Part shown: positions 1 to 6,584 of the stretch, piece after piece
How positions within the stretch are numbered: the first letter of the stretch is position 1
Layout: each line of letters opens with the position of its first letter
Origin: Acidobacteriota bacterium
Lineage (GTDB): Bacteria > Acidobacteriota > Vicinamibacteria > Vicinamibacterales > SCN-69-37
DNA length: 10,351 nucleotides
NCBI GenBank assembly: GCA_021824055.1
Contig: JAKALV010000106.1
Coordinates: 1 to 10,351, forward strand
Reading direction: 5' to 3'
Notes under the pieces: generated by a model
The model's input: only the letters and a program-made list of their open reading frames with translations
What the model was told of the DNA's origin: nothing
Database searches by the model: none
Position numbers and translations under genes: made by a program

Positions 1-425
1 GCGATGCCGACGTGGACGACGAGCGGATGCGCGCGGTGCTGGCGGCGGCGCAGCTCGAGCCGTTCGTCGCCAGGCTCTCCGGCGGCCTCGACACCCGCGT
101 CGGCGAACGCGGCATCCGGCTCTCGGGTGGCGAGCGTCAGCGCATCGCCATCGCGCGCGCGCTTTATCACGATCCCGATGTGCTCATCTTCGATGAAGCG
201 ACCGCCTCGCTCGACGTCGAGACCGAAGCCGAAATCACCCGCACCATCAACACGCTGCGCAGCGTCAAAACGATCGTCGTGATTGCGCATCGACTGAGCA
301 GCGTGAAGTCCTGCGATCGGCTGGTCTGGCTCGCGAGCGGCCGTGTCGTGGACATCGGCTCGTTCGAAGACCTGCGGCGTCGCCGCCCCGACTTCAGCGC
401 GCTGGTCGAGCTGGCCGCCGTGTGA
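1..425 (+). CDS. ABC exporter ATP-binding domain, C-terminal part (5' truncated by window edge)
   Basis: This is the C-terminal nucleotide-binding part of an ABC transporter; the reading frame is open to the window edge, so the membrane domain and Walker A motif lie outside. Visible in order are the ABC signature LSGGERQ (nt 120-140), the Walker B and D-loop stretch VLIFDEATASLD (nt 180-215) with the catalytic Glu, and the H-loop histidine in IAHRL (His codon at 288-290). The run ARALYHDPDVLIFDEA and the tail IAHRLSSVKSCDR resemble half-transporters of the MsbA/PglK type that flip lipid-linked oligosaccharides. With methyltransferase and glycosyltransferase genes downstream, a glycan flippase or exporter role at the inner membrane is the best inference. 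A peptide or lipid exporter of the same superfamily cannot be excluded. Its stop overlaps the next start as GTGA (422-425), suggesting translational coupling. Confidence 0.93.
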   Translation, partial: DADVDDERMRAVLAAAQLEPFVARLSGGLDTRVGERGIRLSGGERQRIAIARALYHDPDVLIFDEATASLDVETEAEITRTINTLRSVKTIVVIAHRLSSVKSCDRLVWLASGRVVDIGSFEDLRRRRPDFSALVELAAV

Positions 426-1267
426 GGGCCTGGCTCCGAACCGTTCGCGGCGCCGCGGCGCTTCACCGGCGTCGATGGACAGCGCGGCGGCAATGGCGCC
501 GCTGGCTGTCGACGCCGGATGCGGTCTTCACCGTTGCGACGACGTCGGCGCTGCTCGATTGGGTGGTCGTCGCGCTGAACCGGCTCGGGCCCGCGCGCGT
601 GGTCTTCATCGACGTTGGCGCGGCCAGAGGCGACGTGCTGCATGCCCTCACGCGCGCGTCCGGCCTGACGCCACCGGTGTTCTCCATCGGCATCGATCCC
701 GTTGACTGTCGCGCCGAGCGTGACTATTCCGCGTTCGTGGCCACGGCCATCTCCAATGGCGCCGAGGGTCCGGCGTCCTTCTTTCTGCAGGAGTCGTCCG
801 ACTGCAGCTCGCTGAAGAAGATCATTCCCGGCCACATCGTCTATGACCGGTCACACATCGACGGCATCCGGTATTTCGCGAATGAGCCGATCGATCACAC
901 CATCGAGACGCTCGTCGTTCCCTGCTGTCGTCTGTCCACGATCATTCGACGATTCGATCTCGCGAACGAGGTCGTGCACTTTCTCAAGATCGACGCGCAG
1001 GGATCCGACCTGGACGTCTTTCTCAGTCTCGACGAGTTCACGCGGAATTGCCTGTTTGTCCAGATCGAGACCGTGTACTCCGGCACGCCGCACGACGTCG
1101 AGCGATGTCTCTACGAAGGCCAAAGCACCTTTGTGGAAGATCGAGCGGCGTTGGAGGCTGCGGGCTTTCGCCTGCTTGGCGTGTGGCCCTTTGGCGTCAC
1201 GCCGGAGGCCGACCTGCTCTTTGTGAACACCGCGTTGTTCGGCCGGCTGTTTCCGAATGGCCTTTAG
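422..1267 (+). CDS. FkbM-like SAM-dependent methyltransferase
   Basis: This 281-residue protein has the layout of FkbM-family O-methyltransferases, which methylate hydroxyls on sugars or lipids using S-adenosylmethionine. The SAM-binding motif I is FIDVGAARGD (residues 62-71), followed by an acidic strand-2 motif GIDP (90-93). A later FLKIDAQGSDLDVF (187-200) is the family hallmark (KIDxQG), and VQIE (213-216) follows. The C-terminus ends in an AGFRLLGV strand typical of the fold. The N-terminal 50 residues are Arg/Trp-rich and may bind membrane or partner. GTG at 422 is chosen because it overlaps the ABC transporter stop by 4 bases and gives a normal family length. The residues from 169 on are strongly similar to the C-terminus of the protein at 3089-4765, so the two share a recent ancestor. 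The substrate is unknown. Confidence 0.9.
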   Translation: MRAWLRTVRGAAALHRRRWTARRQWRRWLSTPDAVFTVATTSALLDWVVVALNRLGPARVVFIDVGAARGDVLHALTRASGLTPPVFSIGIDPVDCRAERDYSAFVATAISNGAEGPASFFLQESSDCSSLKKIIPGHIVYDRSHIDGIRYFANEPIDHTIETLVVPCCRLSTIIRRFDLANEVVHFLKIDAQGSDLDVFLSLDEFTRNCLFVQIETVYSGTPHDVERCLYEGQSTFVEDRAALEAAGFRLLGVWPFGVTPEADLLFVNTALFGRLFPNGL

Positions 1268-1297
1268 TAGGCGGCGGGCTTTACGCCGCACGCACCG
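1268..1297. terminator. Possible stem-loop between convergent genes
   Basis: The 30-base gap between two converging genes holds a perfect 6-bp inverted repeat, GCGGCG (1271-1276) and CGCCGC (1284-1289), with a 7-base loop. It could stall transcription from either side. No T-tract follows on either strand, and such short GC stems arise by chance in GC-rich DNA, so intrinsic terminator activity is only a possibility. Confidence 0.25.
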
Positions 1298-2188
1298 TCA
1301 GGACTGGAAGCGAGCGGGCAGGAGCAACACGTCGGTCTGCAGCGGCTCGCGAGACAACACCTCGGCCAGGCGCGCGGTGGACTGCGGCACGGCCGCCGCA
1401 CCGCGCGTGAGCAGGTCCCGGGCTTCGATGAAGCGGTCGAAGTGCGTCCCGGCCGCGGCGAAGAACGCTTCCACGCCGCCGTGGCGCGCGAGCAGGCCCG
1501 GCTCATACTCGGCCCACAGGGGCACGCCGCGTTCCCACAGGTCGGCGCCGGTGTTGATGACGGTGGTCTCCGAGCCTTGCACGTCGGCCCAGACCAACGA
1601 CACCTCGGACGGAAGCACCGCGGCCAGCGACAACGCATCGGCCAACGGCATCCCGGCGGCCGTCGTCACCGCAGCGCCGCCGACGGCCGGAGGGCCCGAC
1701 TCGGTCGCCGACCTCACGGCCGCGGCACCGATGTCATCGCCGGCCTCGACCATGACCGTGCCCCGCGACGGCATCACCGCGGCGTGCACCAGCATCACGC
1801 GCTCTTGCAGGTCATTGAGTTCGACGTTGTCGCGGAGCAACTCGAAGTTCGCGTGGGCCGGCTCGATGGCCAGCACGCGGCAGCCGCGGGCGCGGGCCAT
1901 GACAATGCTGGTGCTGCCGATGTTCGCACCGATGTCGACGACCACATCATCGGGACCCGGCGCGCGGCCTCGCGCCGACAACCACGTCAGCAGCGCAGTG
2001 ATCTTGTCCTGCTCGAATCCGCCATCCACGAACAGCCCGAAGCCGATATGCGCGTCACCGACCGGCACGCGCCACGTCAGCCCACCGCGCGTGCAGGTGA
2101 CGGTGCTCACGCCGGCGGCCGCCATCGCGTGCCAGCAGAGGAGGCGTTGCCGGCGTCGGGACATCCAGGACAGCCCGCGGATCAGCAC
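1298..2188 (-). CDS. FkbM family methyltransferase
   Basis: This is a second FkbM-type SAM-dependent O-methyltransferase, probably acting on a surface-glycan sugar. Counting from the GTG at 2188 (296 residues), motif I is VVVDIGANIGSTS (82-94), the ribose-binding acidic motif is AIEP (107-110), and the strand-4 hallmark is VWADVQGSE (199-207), close to the family consensus. The sequence between these (ELLRDNVELND) is typical of the family. The frame stays open to 2365, which would overlap the divergent gene by about 100 bases. Starts at TTG 2230, GTG 2188 and ATG 2164 are all possible, and none has a convincing Shine-Dalgarno sequence. GTG 2188 is a compromise that gives normal family length. 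The gene converges on the upstream methyltransferase with a 30-base gap. It resembles the standard family more closely than either of the other two FkbM-like proteins here. Confidence 0.9.
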   Translation of the reverse strand: MLIRGLSWMSRRRQRLLCWHAMAAAGVSTVTCTRGGLTWRVPVGDAHIGFGLFVDGGFEQDKITALLTWLSARGRAPGPDDVVVDIGANIGSTSIVMARARGCRVLAIEPAHANFELLRDNVELNDLQERVMLVHAAVMPSRGTVMVEAGDDIGAAAVRSATESGPPAVGGAAVTTAAGMPLADALSLAAVLPSEVSLVWADVQGSETTVINTGADLWERGVPLWAEYEPGLLARHGGVEAFFAAAGTHFDRFIEARDLLTRGAAAVPQSTARLAEVLSREPLQTDVLLLPARFQS

Positions 2189-2268
2189 ACCGCGACGGAG
2201 CGCGCGAAGGGATCGGGCCAGAGACGGCAACGCAAAAAGTGTATAACGACGTTGTCGACACGACGCAC
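2189..2268. promoter_or_regulatory. Short divergent intergenic region, candidate promoters
   Basis: This gap separates two divergently read methyltransferase genes, so it should hold promoters for both. It contains the most AT-rich patch nearby, CGCAAAAAGTGTATAAC (2231-2247), which includes TATAAC (2242-2247), a 5/6 match to a sigma-70 -10 box reading towards the + strand gene. No matching -35 box is visible at the usual spacing. The borders depend on uncertain start codons on both sides. Confidence 0.3.
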
Positions 2269-3138
2269 ATGCCCGTCGCCCTGCAGCGCTTCCTCTATCA
2301 CCGCGTCCCGGGCGGCCGGCGGCTGTTGCGGCTGCTCTACTGGCCGCGCCGTCGTTATCACGCATGGCGAGAGGCCCTGCAGCGGCGGCGCCATCCGGAG
2401 TTGCTGGATCGGTGTGAGGCGCGGACGTTCTCGCAGCACGGAGAGGACGGCGTGCTGGCGGAGATCTTCCGCCGCCTGAACGTGTCCCATGGGTACTTTG
2501 TCGAGTTTGGCGTGGAGCACGGCCGCGAGAACAACACGCTGGCGCTGGCCAGGCAGGGCTGGCGGGGCTTGTGGCTCGAGCGCGTGCCGCAGCACTGCGA
2601 GCACGCGCGCGCCGCCATCGCGACGCATGCCGCCGCCATCGTGTTGCTGGAGCGCTTCGTCACGCGCGAGAACATCCTCGATCTGCTGGCGTCACAGGGC
2701 GTGCCGGACGATCTCGATCTTCTGTCCATCGACGTTGACGGCAATGACTATTGGATCGCCGAGCGCATTCTGGAGCGATATCACCCCAAGGTGCTCGTTG
2801 TGGAGTACAACGCGTTCTTTGCCCGCGGCGAGGATTTCGTCATCGACTACGCGCCCGACTTCCGCTGGGATCAGTCGAACTATTTCGGCGCGTCACTGAA
2901 GACCTTCACCTCGATGATGCAGCAGCATGGGTACGCGCTCGTGGGCTGCGAGCGCGCCGGCGTCAACGCCTTCTTCGTGCGCCGTGATCTGGCGCGCGGC
3001 CGCTTCCACTCACCCGCTGACCCGGTCGCGTTCTTCTATCGCGCGCCCAAGTACGGACTCTACTGGGGGCACCCATCCAGGGCCGTCGTCAATCCCGGGC
3101 ATCACGTGACGTCTGGCGCGCCAGCGCATCGACGTTGA
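2269..3138 (+). CDS. FkbM-like methyltransferase-fold protein, divergent type
   Basis: This protein of about 289 residues has a Rossmann-type methyltransferase fold of a divergent FkbM-like type. Counting from ATG 2269, it has SQHGEDG (55-61), a family-type entry to the domain. EFGVEHGRENN (79-89) takes the place of motif I, with E-F-G-V instead of D-x-G-x-G. GLWLE (100-104) is the acidic strand-2 end, SIDVDGNDYW (153-162) corresponds to the FkbM KIDVQG position, and VVEYN (177-181) follows. The SIDVDGNDYW block recurs in a group of bacterial proteins from glycan clusters usually annotated as hypothetical or FkbM-like. SAM binding is plausible but unproven. An alternative GTG start at 2239 would add 10 residues; ATG was preferred because a -10-like AT patch lies between them. 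The last 50 bases overlap the convergent gene at 3089-4765. Confidence 0.82.
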   Translation: MPVALQRFLYHRVPGGRRLLRLLYWPRRRYHAWREALQRRRHPELLDRCEARTFSQHGEDGVLAEIFRRLNVSHGYFVEFGVEHGRENNTLALARQGWRGLWLERVPQHCEHARAAIATHAAAIVLLERFVTRENILDLLASQGVPDDLDLLSIDVDGNDYWIAERILERYHPKVLVVEYNAFFARGEDFVIDYAPDFRWDQSNYFGASLKTFTSMMQQHGYALVGCERAGVNAFFVRRDLARGRFHSPADPVAFFYRAPKYGLYWGHPSRAVVNPGHHVTSGAPAHRR

Positions 3139-4765
3139 CGAACAGCAGGTCGGCCGCCTGGTCCGTCCCGGCCGGCGTAACCGCAAGAAGGCGGAAGCCC
3201 AGCGCCTCAACGCCGGCGCGGTCGGCGGGCCGCAGGCGAATGCGCAGACACACACACGCGCGCGCGTAGGCATCCAGACTGCGAAGCGCGTCGAGGTTGG
3301 ACGCCTGAGCGTCGATCGCCAGAAAGTGGATGACGTCGCGGTCGAGGCCGAATTGACGGATCAACGTCGAGAGGCGATAGCGCGGAATCGCCGGGTCTTC
3401 CGGGCCGCTCGACACCTCGGCCATCGCAAATTCACCGTAGTGCAGGTATTTCGGATGCGCGCCGGCGCTCACGGCAATCGACAGGATCGGCTGCCGCGGC
3501 ATCGCGTCCACCAGTCCGCGCACGGTGTCGTCATGCAATCCGCCGACGTCCATCATCGTCAGATGCGGCGCGGTGATCCGGCTGAGCGCCCAGCCACACC
3601 ATCGCAACGCCGTCAACACGTCCGGCACGTCATAGACGATGCCGGGCTCCGCGCGCCAGCGGGCCCAGCGGGCGGCGATCTCGCGGTCGGCCGGCGCGGC
3701 CAGTCGCCGGCGCTGACGCTCATGCACATTGGCGCGGGCCTGACGCACGCGGTGCCCGAACGACTTCCGGCCGCGATTGATCGCACGCAGCATCGCTGAC
3801 CGGTGCAGGCTCCACTGCACGCCCCTGACGGCAACCGAGCGAAGGCGTTCACGCCATGACGGCACCATCGGCGGCCCGAGGCGCGAGGCCTTCTCCGCCT
3901 TCCACGCGCGCGCGCGGTCGGTATCGGCACGGTCGCTGAAGAACGCCGATGCCTTCGGCAGCGCGGCCAGCTCTCTCTGCCGGACCCACAGCGGGTGCGA
4001 CACGTCGAACATGCGCTCCAGCTCTCGCTCGGCGATGGCGTAGGAGGTCGCGCCTTTCCGTTGCGGCTCACCGAGCGTCACATGCTTCGACAGGCCGCTC
4101 TTGGTCAGTCGCAGGAAGGCGGCGTACTGCTGCGGATCTTTGAGCGACGCCAGAAACAGATCCTCGGCCCGGCAGTAGAGATACTCGCGCTCGGGTCTGC
4201 GGCTATGCAGATTCACCACTTCAACGCCGTTGCACTGCAGCACGTGCCCCGGATAGAGCGCCGCGGCCTGCGAGCACAGGATGCTCTGCGAATAGCATTC
4301 CGAGTACCGGTCCAGCCCGTCGTAGTACGGCAACAGTGCGTGGACAGCCTCGCGATGGAAGGCGTTGACCAGGGCGTCGAAAAACCGGATGCCCTGCACC
4401 GGTAGCGACAGGTCGAGAACGCCTCCCTGCAGGTGCCACATGTAGCGGGCCACGCCCACGGCCGGCTCGTACTCACTGAGAAACGCTTCAAACGCCCGCC
4501 ATCCGTTGCCCGGACGTCCATCCCGCACATGCATCTCCACGTCATCGTCCAGGAAGATGTAGTACTCGTAACCCGTGCCGGCGATTTCCTTGAACAGGCG
4601 ATTGCGACCTTCGGTCCACGAGCTGTGCGGATAGAAGATGCCGCGCGGGTCGGCAGACCGCGTTCGCCAGGAGACAAACCGGATGTCACTGTCGTCCGAC
4701 TGCAACACGCGAAGGCGATCGGGGAGCACGCCTTCGACCTGCGCGAGGTACAGGAAGCGCTTCAT
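3089..4765 (-). CDS. Two-domain protein: glycosyltransferase-like N-terminus fused to degenerate FkbM-like domain
   Basis: This is a 558-residue protein with two parts. The N-terminal ~230 residues look like a GT-A glycosyltransferase: a YIFLDDDVEMH stretch (69-79) carries a DDD cluster suited to metal and nucleotide-sugar binding, preceded by SSWTEGRNRL (48-57). I do not recognise the exact GT family. A basic, Arg-rich linker (about 300-370) follows. The C-terminal ~170 residues match the FkbM-like protein at 422-1267: residues 463-510 align without gaps to its 169-216 with 25 of 48 identical, and 516-548 align to its 241-273 with 19 of 33 identical. However, motif I reads MDVGGLHDD (405-413), the strand-2 GIDP is replaced by AVSAG, the KIDAQG lysine is Ala (FLAIDAQA, 481-488), and about 45 residues are missing. 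SAM binding is probably lost, so this half may be structural or regulatory. ATG 4765 lies 1 base after the STELLO-like gene's stop (TGAGATG), implying coupling. The 3' end overlaps the convergent gene. Confidence 0.85.
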   Translation of the reverse strand: MKRFLYLAQVEGVLPDRLRVLQSDDSDIRFVSWRTRSADPRGIFYPHSSWTEGRNRLFKEIAGTGYEYYIFLDDDVEMHVRDGRPGNGWRAFEAFLSEYEPAVGVARYMWHLQGGVLDLSLPVQGIRFFDALVNAFHREAVHALLPYYDGLDRYSECYSQSILCSQAAALYPGHVLQCNGVEVVNLHSRRPEREYLYCRAEDLFLASLKDPQQYAAFLRLTKSGLSKHVTLGEPQRKGATSYAIAERELERMFDVSHPLWVRQRELAALPKASAFFSDRADTDRARAWKAEKASRLGPPMVPSWRERLRSVAVRGVQWSLHRSAMLRAINRGRKSFGHRVRQARANVHERQRRRLAAPADREIAARWARWRAEPGIVYDVPDVLTALRWCGWALSRITAPHLTMMDVGGLHDDTVRGLVDAMPRQPILSIAVSAGAHPKYLHYGEFAMAEVSSGPEDPAIPRYRLSTLIRQFGLDRDVIHFLAIDAQASNLDALRSLDAYARACVCLRIRLRPADRAGVEALGFRLLAVTPAGTDQAADLLFVNVDALARQTSRDARD

Positions 4766-4766
4766 C

Positions 4767-5768
4767 TCACGTGGGGCCGGCGGCCGCCGGCGTCAGATCA
4801 TCGAGCCAGGCGCTCAGCCGGTCCGATTCGGCGGCCGTCACGATGCGGGCGTCGGCGAGCGCGGCATACGCGCGTGTCAGGTTCTCCGCGACCGACGCGT
4901 CCGGACGAATCGCGCGGCTGACCCGGTCCGGCACCTCCTCGGCGTGGAGATACATCGGCACCTCGTCAGCGAAATCCGCGAGCAGCTTGTGCGGATTGCG
5001 CTCCTGCACGACGGTCGCCTGTGTGAAGCCCAGCCGGTATCCGGCCGCCCACATGATGGGCTGCGCGACCAGTCCACGAAGAATATCGGTGAAGCGGAAC
5101 GTGACGGTCGACGGCAAGTACAACAGCGGAAACAACGCCCGCCGCACGGCCGTCGACTGCGTATTGAACGGACACACCGTGCCGACGCCGAGGACGATGG
5201 GCGCGCGTGATCGGAAGGCGCACGGCGCGCCATCCACCAGACGATAGATGGCGTCCACGTCCGGTTCGCCGTCGGCCAGCGCCTGCCACACGCCCACCTG
5301 CGCGGCCTGTGGCGTCAGCGCGGCGTCCGGCACCACGCCCGCGACGTCGCGAATGCGCGGCAACGGAAACCCTCGCGGCCAGATGCGCTGATCCGTGAAG
5401 GACGCGTAGAGATTCACAAAGCCCAGGTCCTCGCGCGTGGCGTCGTAGACGCCGTCGAACGGCGGAATGTCCCACTCCGGCTTGGGCACATTGTCATCGT
5501 CGGTGTCGTAGATCACGTCCGCGCCGAGCCGAATCGCGTGGAGGTATCCGAGCATCTTCCGGCTGTAGTGATTCCACGGCAGCGCCGCCGCGAGCCGGCC
5601 GGCACTCGCCTCCGGTCCAAGGTACACCGCCGGCGGACAGCGCCAGTTCGCGGGCGTCTTGCGATCGCCGACCACGACGACGCGATGCCCCGGGATCCGG
5701 CAGAACCCCCGGACCGCGGGCGTGGGCTCATTGATCGTGGTGATGACGACGAAAACGGCGGAAGCCAC
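4767..5768 (-). CDS. STELLO (DUF288)-like glycosyltransferase
   Basis: This is a protein of about 333 residues starting at GTG 5768. It opens with VFVVITTINEPTPAVRGF, the typical start of STELLO-type glycosyltransferases (DUF288), a family named from plant Golgi proteins involved in cellulose synthase function and also found in bacteria. Further marks are VVVVGDRKTP (30-39), LPWNHYSRKMLGYLHAI (63-79) and the acidic motif IYDTDDDN (86-93; nt 5490-5507 for DTDDDN), likely the metal and sugar-nucleotide site. The second half holds a CPFNTQST block (199-206) and F-R-F-T-D. The role is presumably sugar transfer to a surface glycan at the cytoplasmic membrane; donor and acceptor are unknown. The frame extends to 6008, but that stretch runs antisense to the GT25 gene and does not resemble the family, so the GTG directly before the conserved start was chosen. 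It is followed after 1 base by the fusion gene, probably in one transcript. Confidence 0.87.
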   Translation of the reverse strand: MASAVFVVITTINEPTPAVRGFCRIPGHRVVVVGDRKTPANWRCPPAVYLGPEASAGRLAAALPWNHYSRKMLGYLHAIRLGADVIYDTDDDNVPKPEWDIPPFDGVYDATREDLGFVNLYASFTDQRIWPRGFPLPRIRDVAGVVPDAALTPQAAQVGVWQALADGEPDVDAIYRLVDGAPCAFRSRAPIVLGVGTVCPFNTQSTAVRRALFPLLYLPSTVTFRFTDILRGLVAQPIMWAAGYRLGFTQATVVQERNPHKLLADFADEVPMYLHAEEVPDRVSRAIRPDASVAENLTRAYAALADARIVTAAESDRLSAWLDDLTPAAAGPT

Positions 5769-5798
5769 GGTGGCTGATATGGTATCTGACTCAAGCAG
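5769..5798. promoter_or_regulatory. 30-base divergent gap between STELLO-like and GT25 genes
   Basis: Only 30 bases separate the GTG at 5768 (minus) from the ATG at 5799 (plus). The gap is relatively AT-rich (GATATGGTATCTGACTCAAG) and has no clear -35/-10 pair or Shine-Dalgarno sequence for either gene. Promoters for the two genes would have to overlap each other or reach into the opposite coding region. Confidence 0.25.
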
Positions 5799-6581
5799 AT
5801 GTCCCTCCCCGTGTTCGTGATCAATCTGCCGCATTCCGTCGAACGACGACAGCGGTGCGCCCGCGCGCTCGACGCGCTGGGCCTGTCGTACGAGTTGGTC
5901 ACAGCCATCGATGGTCACGATCTCGGAGACCTGCCGCTGCTGACCACCTACCAGCCCCATCTGCGACGGGCGCTGACACGCGGCGAAGTGGGGTGCCTCG
6001 AAAGCCACCTCGCGGTGCTCAGCCGCATCGTCCGCGAGAACCTGGCCGTCGCGTGTGTGTGTGAAGACGACGTTCAGCTGAGCGATGACTGCGCCGAGGT
6101 GCTTCGCGCTCTCGAGACTTCACCGACGGGCGCGCGACGGATGCACTGGGACGTTCTTCTGCTCGGCCATCACTCCGCGCGACGGGCGCCCATCGAGGGC
6201 GTGGCCACCTGTCTGTGGTCGTCGCCGCTGACCGGGCGCCGCCGTGTCGCGCGAGTCGCCGAGTTTGCGATGGGCGCGTACGCGTATGTCATCACCCGCC
6301 GTGGCGCCGAGCGGCTGCTCGCGTCCGCGCGGCCGCTGCGCATGCCGATGGACTGGGTCACTGGATATGCACCGGCCGCCGGCGCGCGGCTCGCCGCCGT
6401 CACGCCACCCTGCATCACGCCGGATCACGCGATCGCCGGCGGATCAACGATCGGAGACCGCCCTGCGGGACCGGTGCCCGCGGTGTCCCTCGGCGAGCGA
6501 CTCCGATCGATGGCCGGGCGCGGCCTGCTCGGCGCGCGCCAACTCGGTCTGTGGACCGACAGCTACGCGCGGCGGTACTGA
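5799..6581 (+). CDS. Glycosyltransferase family 25 protein
   Basis: This 260-residue protein matches the GT25 family (LgtB/LpsA type), which adds galactose or similar sugars to lipooligosaccharide and other surface glycans. It starts with VFVINLPHSVERR (5-17), where the family shows the V-x-N-L-x-R-R pattern. ELVTAIDGHDL (32-42) and LTRGEVGCLESHLAVL (59-74) follow, the latter being the family's G-E-x-G-C-x-x-S-H block. CEDDVQL (88-94) is the E-D-D catalytic or metal site, and GAYAYVITRRGAERLL (159-174) and MPMDW (182-186) complete the pattern. The length is close to the family norm. ATG 5799 places the conserved strand at residue 5, as expected, though the Shine-Dalgarno sequence is weak. The stop is 3 bases before the next glycosyltransferase start, so the two are probably co-transcribed. 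The codons just before EDD form a short GT dinucleotide run (6053-6063). Confidence 0.95.
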   Translation: MSLPVFVINLPHSVERRQRCARALDALGLSYELVTAIDGHDLGDLPLLTTYQPHLRRALTRGEVGCLESHLAVLSRIVRENLAVACVCEDDVQLSDDCAEVLRALETSPTGARRMHWDVLLLGHHSARRAPIEGVATCLWSSPLTGRRRVARVAEFAMGAYAYVITRRGAERLLASARPLRMPMDWVTGYAPAAGARLAAVTPPCITPDHAIAGGSTIGDRPAGPVPAVSLGERLRSMAGRGLLGARQLGLWTDSYARRY

Positions 6582-6584
6582 GCC

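Noticed and set aside
167..835. 222-codon minus-strand open frame across the ABC transporter and FkbM genes
   Set aside because: It is antisense to two strongly supported genes, with no recognisable motif and Arg-rich shadow composition.
1257..2246. Long + strand open frame of 329 codons opposite the FkbM gene
   Set aside because: It is antisense to a protein with clear FkbM motifs, its translation is low-complexity Arg/Ser/Thr/Ala with no recognisable fold, and it is a usual by-product of GC-rich coding DNA.
2189..2365. 59-codon N-terminal extension of the minus-strand FkbM frame
   Set aside because: It overlaps the start of the divergent + strand gene, and its first 40 residues are low-complexity Arg/Ala/Gly. 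A shorter extension to TTG 2230 remains possible.
5769..6008. 80-codon N-terminal extension of the STELLO-like frame
   Set aside because: It lies fully antisense to the well-supported GT25 gene and has no family resemblance; the conserved family start begins right after GTG 5768.
6053..6063. GT dinucleotide run just before the EDD motif of the GT25 gene as a phase-variation switch
   Set aside because: Only about five and a half units, which is below the length usually associated with frequent slippage. The codons encode the plausible V-C-V-C-E-D-D strand of the family.
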